This document shows, piece after piece, positions 58,880-64,000 of a stretch of DNA of 64,000 nt. Each line of letters opens with the position of its first letter. Position 1 is the first letter of the stretch. The translations under genes were made by a program, and so were the position numbers. Source of the stretch: Sapria himalayana (lineage: Eukaryota; Streptophyta; Magnoliopsida; Malpighiales; Rafflesiaceae); assembly GCA_029783825.1 (NCBI GenBank), contig JAREIK010000382.1, positions 276,340 through 340,339 on the forward strand. The letters are read 5' to 3'. The notes under the pieces are model-generated. The model worked only from the letters and a program-made list of their open reading frames with translations, was not told the origin of the DNA and did not search any database.

Positions 58880-61130
58880 TTTGTTAGGCAATAGACTCTT
58901 GTCTAAACAATCCCATAAATACATAGATCATAAAAGTAATAAATAAACTTTTTATTTAGATGTTGATCTCACATGAATTATATAGATAGTTTAATCAACT
59001 AAGTATTAGTAAACTACTACTTTAGTTAAAAGAATAAAACTAAATTTTATGTAAGATTCTTAAATTTTAGGATTGGTATATTCCATTACATATGATGATT
59101 TATCTAAATAATTTAGATATGATTGGGCATGGTTACAAAACATATATAAGATTATTGTAAAAATGCTCTATTATCCTAATAGCTTACAAGGTCATTCATA
59201 AATCCTCATGTGTCATGTAGATGTAAATTAATTTGGTTATTATCTATTTGGCATTCATTAATAATGGTTCCCTTGTAGTTATCTTCTAAATACTTTACCA
59301 CTTAAAAGATAAGTTATTCTTATTTAAAAGTTATTCATAAGTTTATACTTTTAGGCAAATCATCAATTACCCTGGATGGCTACTTTGTACGTGCTTTCTT
59401 ATTTTATGATTTTATGTGTCATATAGACAAAAACTGATGTGATAGCAAAAATATATATATTTTTATCTTCCTAAGTGTCATACTTGTATAATTTATATAT
59501 ATTTTTTATATCTCACATATAGTAGTCATGGATATAAAGGAACTCATGGGACTGTCACCATCTTATGAGTCACCTCCAATCACACATGTTTCATGACTTA
59601 TCTGTCACCAACTACCATGGAACATGAGAATCCTGTACTAAAAGAAAAACTCTCAGAAAAATAATCTATAAAATACTCACTATACTTGCATAATTAAAAT
59701 ACCTCACATCAAGTTCTGACATATACATTTATCTAAACCATCATGATAAGAAGAGTTACTGCTTCCATCATATCATTATGCATAATTGTGATTCATGACT
59801 TATCTATCATCATCCACTATAATAGTATATATACAAATTCATCAATAGTAAAATTCTAATTTTAGTTCTACATAATTACCACATTCATCAATATCCAAAT
59901 CACAATAAAATTCAAATATTAAATTTATTAATAAAATATTCATCACACGTAATTAAATATAATAACTGCCACACATCAATTTAGTCTAACATTTAGAAAA
60001 AATTTATATGAGATAATTATAGTTATATCTTGTGGAATTTTGGTTTCCTAATGATAGTCCTCAAGGGTATCAGAGAATTAAACTCTAAATCCACAATACT
60101 CAGCTATGTGCTTGAGATCTATCCCTAGGGCTGGTTGAAATTCATGCCCCCATTAAGATTTATACTTATGCCTTTCATTACCCATTTGCTCATGAGTTTC
60201 CCTAGGATTGGATTTAATTTGGCTTCCAAAAACATAGCCTTTGTTTCTTTTCTCAGCCCTAAAACTTTTTTTTTTTGAAATTCTTGTTTTTTTTTCTTTA
60301 TACTTAAATGGTCGAGTGCAAACATTAAGTTAAAAATTATGATTTTTTCGAAATGAATCATAACTTTAGTCTCTTTTTAATTTTAGAATGTCATGTATTA
60401 AGAATGAGCATGACTACATATTTTGTCACTAGAACATTAAATAGCAATAATAAGAATGGACTATAGTTTTGGTCTTTTTCTTGCATTAGATGGTTATGGT
60501 GCTAGGAATAACCGTAGCTACACTTTTGTCTTTATAACACAATGTCACAACATTATGAATGAGTGATGAATTTGGCCTCTTTCTTACTTAAGATAGCTAT
60601 GGAATAGAGAATAAACATAGTTATACATTTTGTCTCTATAACCCAAAATACTATTACTAAAAATAAGCTGTGACTTATGTATTTTCCCTCTATAACTCAA
60701 ATTTGTGGTGCTAAAGATAGGTCATGGTTTTACTCATTTCTCTAGAGTAGAGAGTCATCCTAGAAATGATCACGAGTTAATAATTTTTCTTTTGAACTTT
60801 CTATTGCTAAAAGTCATGACTATGAGAATAGCACAATAGTTATGACTTATTTGATGGGTATATAATGAAAAAGTCATGATGCAGTAGGTTTACTATGACT
60901 TTAAATATCAGTTGAGTATTTTGTTGTTGTGACATAAAATTTAATGTCATAATTATAAAAAAATTATGAGATAGAATGATTGCTACTCCAAGAAAGTTTT
61001 ATCACCAAAGAGAATATGTTGTATAATAAAATAATTATGTCGATGAGATAAAAAAATCAAGACATATAAAGATTTATGACTATTTGTGTAGAGTTTTAGC
61101 CAAAGATGAATTGATTAAACTATCCAACAG
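58880..61130 (-). repeat. Long dispersed repeat, copy B (probable gypsy 5' LTR)
   Basis: It lies immediately upstream, on minus, of the gypsy gag, where a 5' LTR should be. It aligns with copy A in the same orientation and, in complement, with C, D and E. Read from its right end it has ttttggctaaaactc (about 61,095), then a catgac-rich part with tandem units of about 130 bp carrying ttgtctctataacccaa (60,530, 60,635, 60,690), a purine block (about 60,270-60,310 in complement), and units with gtcatgaaac words in complement (59,590, 59,790). Length about 2.25 kb, close to D. Confidence 0.6.
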
Positions 61131-61551
61131 TTTAATCAAGTCTAAAAAAGTAATAACATAAGAAATATTATGACTTTATTTCATGTAAAAGTATATATAG
61201 AAATGATGACATTTCTCTCTCCTCATTGTAATAAAATCATTTTGCTCCAAGCTTTATTTTAAATGAATGATTTCAAGGATAAACAAAATCATTTCTTTGT
61301 GTATATAGAAATTATGACATTTCGCTCTCATTTTAATCAATCCACCAATTCTATATTTCATATAAAAGTTACTTAATTTCACAATCATTCATCATTCTTA
61401 GTCAAAAATCAGAATTTAATAAAATTATTCATTTTAAGCTCTTTTCTATATACACATCTCATGAATAATCATTAAAATAATTAGTTTTAATTGGTATTTG
61501 GCTTACCAAACAAGTGGCATGAGAATGATGAATGGAATTAGTTTTAATGTA
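61131..61551. other. AT-rich spacer without a gene
   Basis: It holds two related blocks, tatatatagaaatgatgacatttctctctcctcattg (61,190) and tatatagaaattatgacatttcgctctcatttt (61,300), a small local duplication. Nothing else is recognised. Confidence 0.4.
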
Positions 61552-63360
61552 ATTAAGTTGAGATTCTTTCCATTTCTTTTAAAGACAAGATGATGTTACT
61601 TTTAATGCCTATCAATAGGTTTAATGGAAAGTTAGAATGGGCTTATGAAATTATTTCTAACCAAGTTATTCACACCTCAAATTACTTCATAATTGATAAT
61701 AAAAATTTGTCAATTCAAGTAAGAGGAACATAAAACTTTGTATGTTGCTTTACTGATTTAAAATTATAGTGATATGTCCATAATAGTCTGCAATGATTTA
61801 AATTACATAATTATTTATATAGTAAATGCAACCTCAAGTGGTTCCATATTGAACAAGTCACCCGAAAAGACTTATTACTTATATGAAGAGCAAACCACAA
61901 ATAGCTATCAAACTCTAGATGAAAAAAACAAATATAAGGAGACAAATCATAATTTTAAAATTAGATAGATTGCTAGTGATGGAGGCAAAGATGAATGCAT
62001 ATTTTAGCAAAATAGTATCCTAACATTATAAAAGACAATGTGTAAGAGAAATGGCAGTCTTGCAATAGCAATAAATGAGCAATTTCAATTATATTCATCA
62101 AGTGGAAGAAGTCAATGTATTAGATAATAGATGATATGTTTTTAGACTCAATAATAATATCCTTACATACTATCATCCAAATATGATAAATCATGAGAAT
62201 CAAACATATGAGAGCTAAGGAAATCTATAACATAACATGAGCCAATATTAGAAAATTCTTAGAATCAACTTGATGAGATACTAAATACTAGGAGCTTCAA
62301 GTTTCAATTATGTCTATCAAAATATAACAAAGAATCTATCATTTGAAGTTAGTATCTTTGTGCTACTAATAAAGACGAATAAGAAATAATGCATAAAAAA
62401 ATTGAATGGGATACATTGAAACAAGATTGGATCACAATGATGTAATGATGCAAACATTTAAGAATTAAATTGGACATGTAATCAAGACATATCCAATGTG
62501 ATGCATGCTTGTAATATTGAGAAGTCGTGAAAAAGTAAAAGGATAGAAAATAGAAACAAAATAAAAAAGAAAACCTAATATTAAAAAGAATTTTGTTATA
62601 TATGATGTTATCACATCCGATGTCACAGCATCTAATGTTGAAACACTTGAAGTCATGACATTCAATGTCATGATAGAGTCTGACCACATTGTCAGACTTA
62701 TCCCACAAGCAAATATTTATGGTGAAGTGAAATTCAAGGATGATATGCAGATGAATTACCATAACAAATAGAAGAATGATATAAAGAATAATGATAAAGC
62801 AAATGGTTCATGCTCACTCTATCCTAATTTTTTTTTAATAAGAGTTAGAAAGAGAAAATAAGAAAAAATGTTCGATAAATTTCTTAATATTTTTATAAAA
62901 TTAAAGATCAATATATCCTTCATGTAAGCTATATCATAAATTCCACTTATTATTGGTGAACACAACTTCCGAAAGGTTTTATGTGACTTGGAAGAAAATA
63001 TCAACTTGATGTTATTGTCCATATTAAGGAGGCTAAATCTAAATAACATCACTCCAACTTCTCTTTTTCTCTACAGATAGCCAATAGATCGAACAAAATC
63101 TCAAAGAAAATTATTGAAGATCTGCTAATCAAAGTTAGAAAATTTATCTTCTCTACTAATTTTGTGGTTTTTTATATGAAAGAGGACTCATATATATTGT
63201 TGATTTTGGAAAAATCCTTATTGGAGATTGGATAGATATTGATTGACATAAAGAAAGAAGAATTCAAATGATATATGAATGAAGAATAGGTAATGTTTAA
63301 CCTTTATAAAAGTCTACAAATACTAGATGATGATGAGGAAAACTATCAAAGAATAGAGAG
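61552..63360 (+). pseudogene. Ty3/gypsy gag-protease remnant on the + strand
   Basis: The gag starts LRFFPFLLKTR (61,552), continues with a FLTKLFTPQ block (about 61,650), and then IVNATSSGSILNKSPEKTYY and NSYQ (61,815-61,910), the conserved gag region. The middle (62,000-62,800) is decayed. The pre-protease FLNIFIKLKINISF lies near 62,880 and the protease near 62,955-63,290: CDLEENINLM where relatives have CDLGASINLM, RRLNLNNITPTS, IEDLLIKVRKFIFSTNFVVF, and MFNLYKSL near the end. No RT follows in the window. It opposes the other gypsy remnant, so two elements are present. Confidence 0.8.
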
Positions 63361-64000
63361 CCTCATTCACATGGAAAAAAACTAGAGTGTTGATTTCAGA
63401 ATAAAAGATTCTATAAATAGTTGTTGGCTCGAATAAACAGAAGAATTTTTGGAAGGTAGAAGAAATCATGTAACAAAAAGATGTGGCATACCTTGAAGTA
63501 GACACGTGTTATGATATCACAATATTTCTCAAAGTCATGATAGAAGAAGAAGAGAGGCTAAACCATGATGATATTAGAAAAGAAATGATCTTGGCAAGAG
63601 TGCAACTTTCCCATGTGGAAATAATGAAGAAACCAACTTGGGACTCCTCAAATTGTAAAAGTAACACGGCTAGAAAAAGTTACAATACTAATATGAAGTA
63701 CCTGAGGAAAGAGCTGAAGTTGAAAAAAATCTTAATGTAGATCAGAATAAAAAATATTCTAAAAAAAAGATGAGACATTAAACATTAAAAGAGGTTCAGG
63801 TTGACTTGATAAACAAAGTTGTGATATCCAAAAAAAGTCATGACTACAATGACTAGATCAATGAAAAAGGAAGGAGTTATAAATTAAAGTTGAAGGAACT
63901 AAGACATTGATGGAATGGAAGATAAATTAATAATAACAATATTTTTAGAAGTTATGATACAATTACAATAGGAAAGAATGTGACTGATGGTTAAACTTTG
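63361..64000 (+). other. Region after gypsy protease, one unassigned open frame
   Basis: A frame at 63,483-63,740 encodes about 85 residues, charged and Lys/Glu-rich, ending LKKILM. I recognise no family. It may be a decayed linker between protease and RT. The rest is AT-rich without features to the window edge. Confidence 0.35.

Overview
The window looks like a transposon-dense, AT-rich intergenic block from a flowering-plant nuclear genome, possibly a monocot (a weak guess from the style of the LINE, hAT and copia proteins). I found no convincing host gene, no RNA gene, no CRISPR and nothing prokaryotic. Almost every recognisable protein is a transposon protein broken by stops and frameshifts. 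Where the ancestral codon can be inferred, many stops fit C-to-T or G-to-A change (Trp, Gln and Arg codons turned into stops), as expected of old methylated repeats.

Layout. 1-10,153: degenerate CACTA (En/Spm) transposon on +, with a TNP2-like transposase (1,054-4,757), a second Transposase_24-type gene (4,899-6,880), a two-unit tandem duplication holding GC-rich GGC/AGC tracts (7,236-9,560), and a 3' subterminal array ending in a clean terminus at 10,153. 10,190-10,745: short tandem repeat. 11,390-18,180: about 6.8 kb of degenerate (AAGAAT)n satellite. 18,376-23,250: L1-like LINE on + (LINE-A), split between ORF1 and ORF2 by a probable solo LTR. 23,250-30,480: three copies in a row, all on +, of a long repeat (C, D, E) that are probably LTRs. 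30,927-35,074: hAT element with perfect 8-bp target duplications and a nearly continuous transposase frame, carrying a nested 613-bp non-autonomous relative (32,116-32,728). 36,043-51,065: second LINE on + (LINE-B), interrupted by a complete minus-strand Ty1/copia element (39,659-47,522), which itself holds a decayed hAT (43,752-44,311) and a 545-bp insertion (44,626-45,170). The 3' part of LINE-B is tandemly duplicated. 51,950-61,130: minus-strand Ty3/gypsy gag-protease remnant bracketed by two more copies (A, B) of the long repeat, cut by a minus-strand LINE (LINE-C) and by a fourth hAT copy. 61,552-63,360: a second gypsy gag-protease remnant, on +.

The main result is a layered insertion history. 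Four members of one hAT family (tagaggtgtcaaac ends, 8-bp target duplications) can be delimited to the base. They sit in different hosts and show different degrees of C-to-T decay, so they act as a relative clock for the nest. The most unusual structures are the 6.8-kb AAGAAT satellite, the GGC/AGC tracts inside the CACTA element, and the LTR-like repeat family found three times on + and twice on -.
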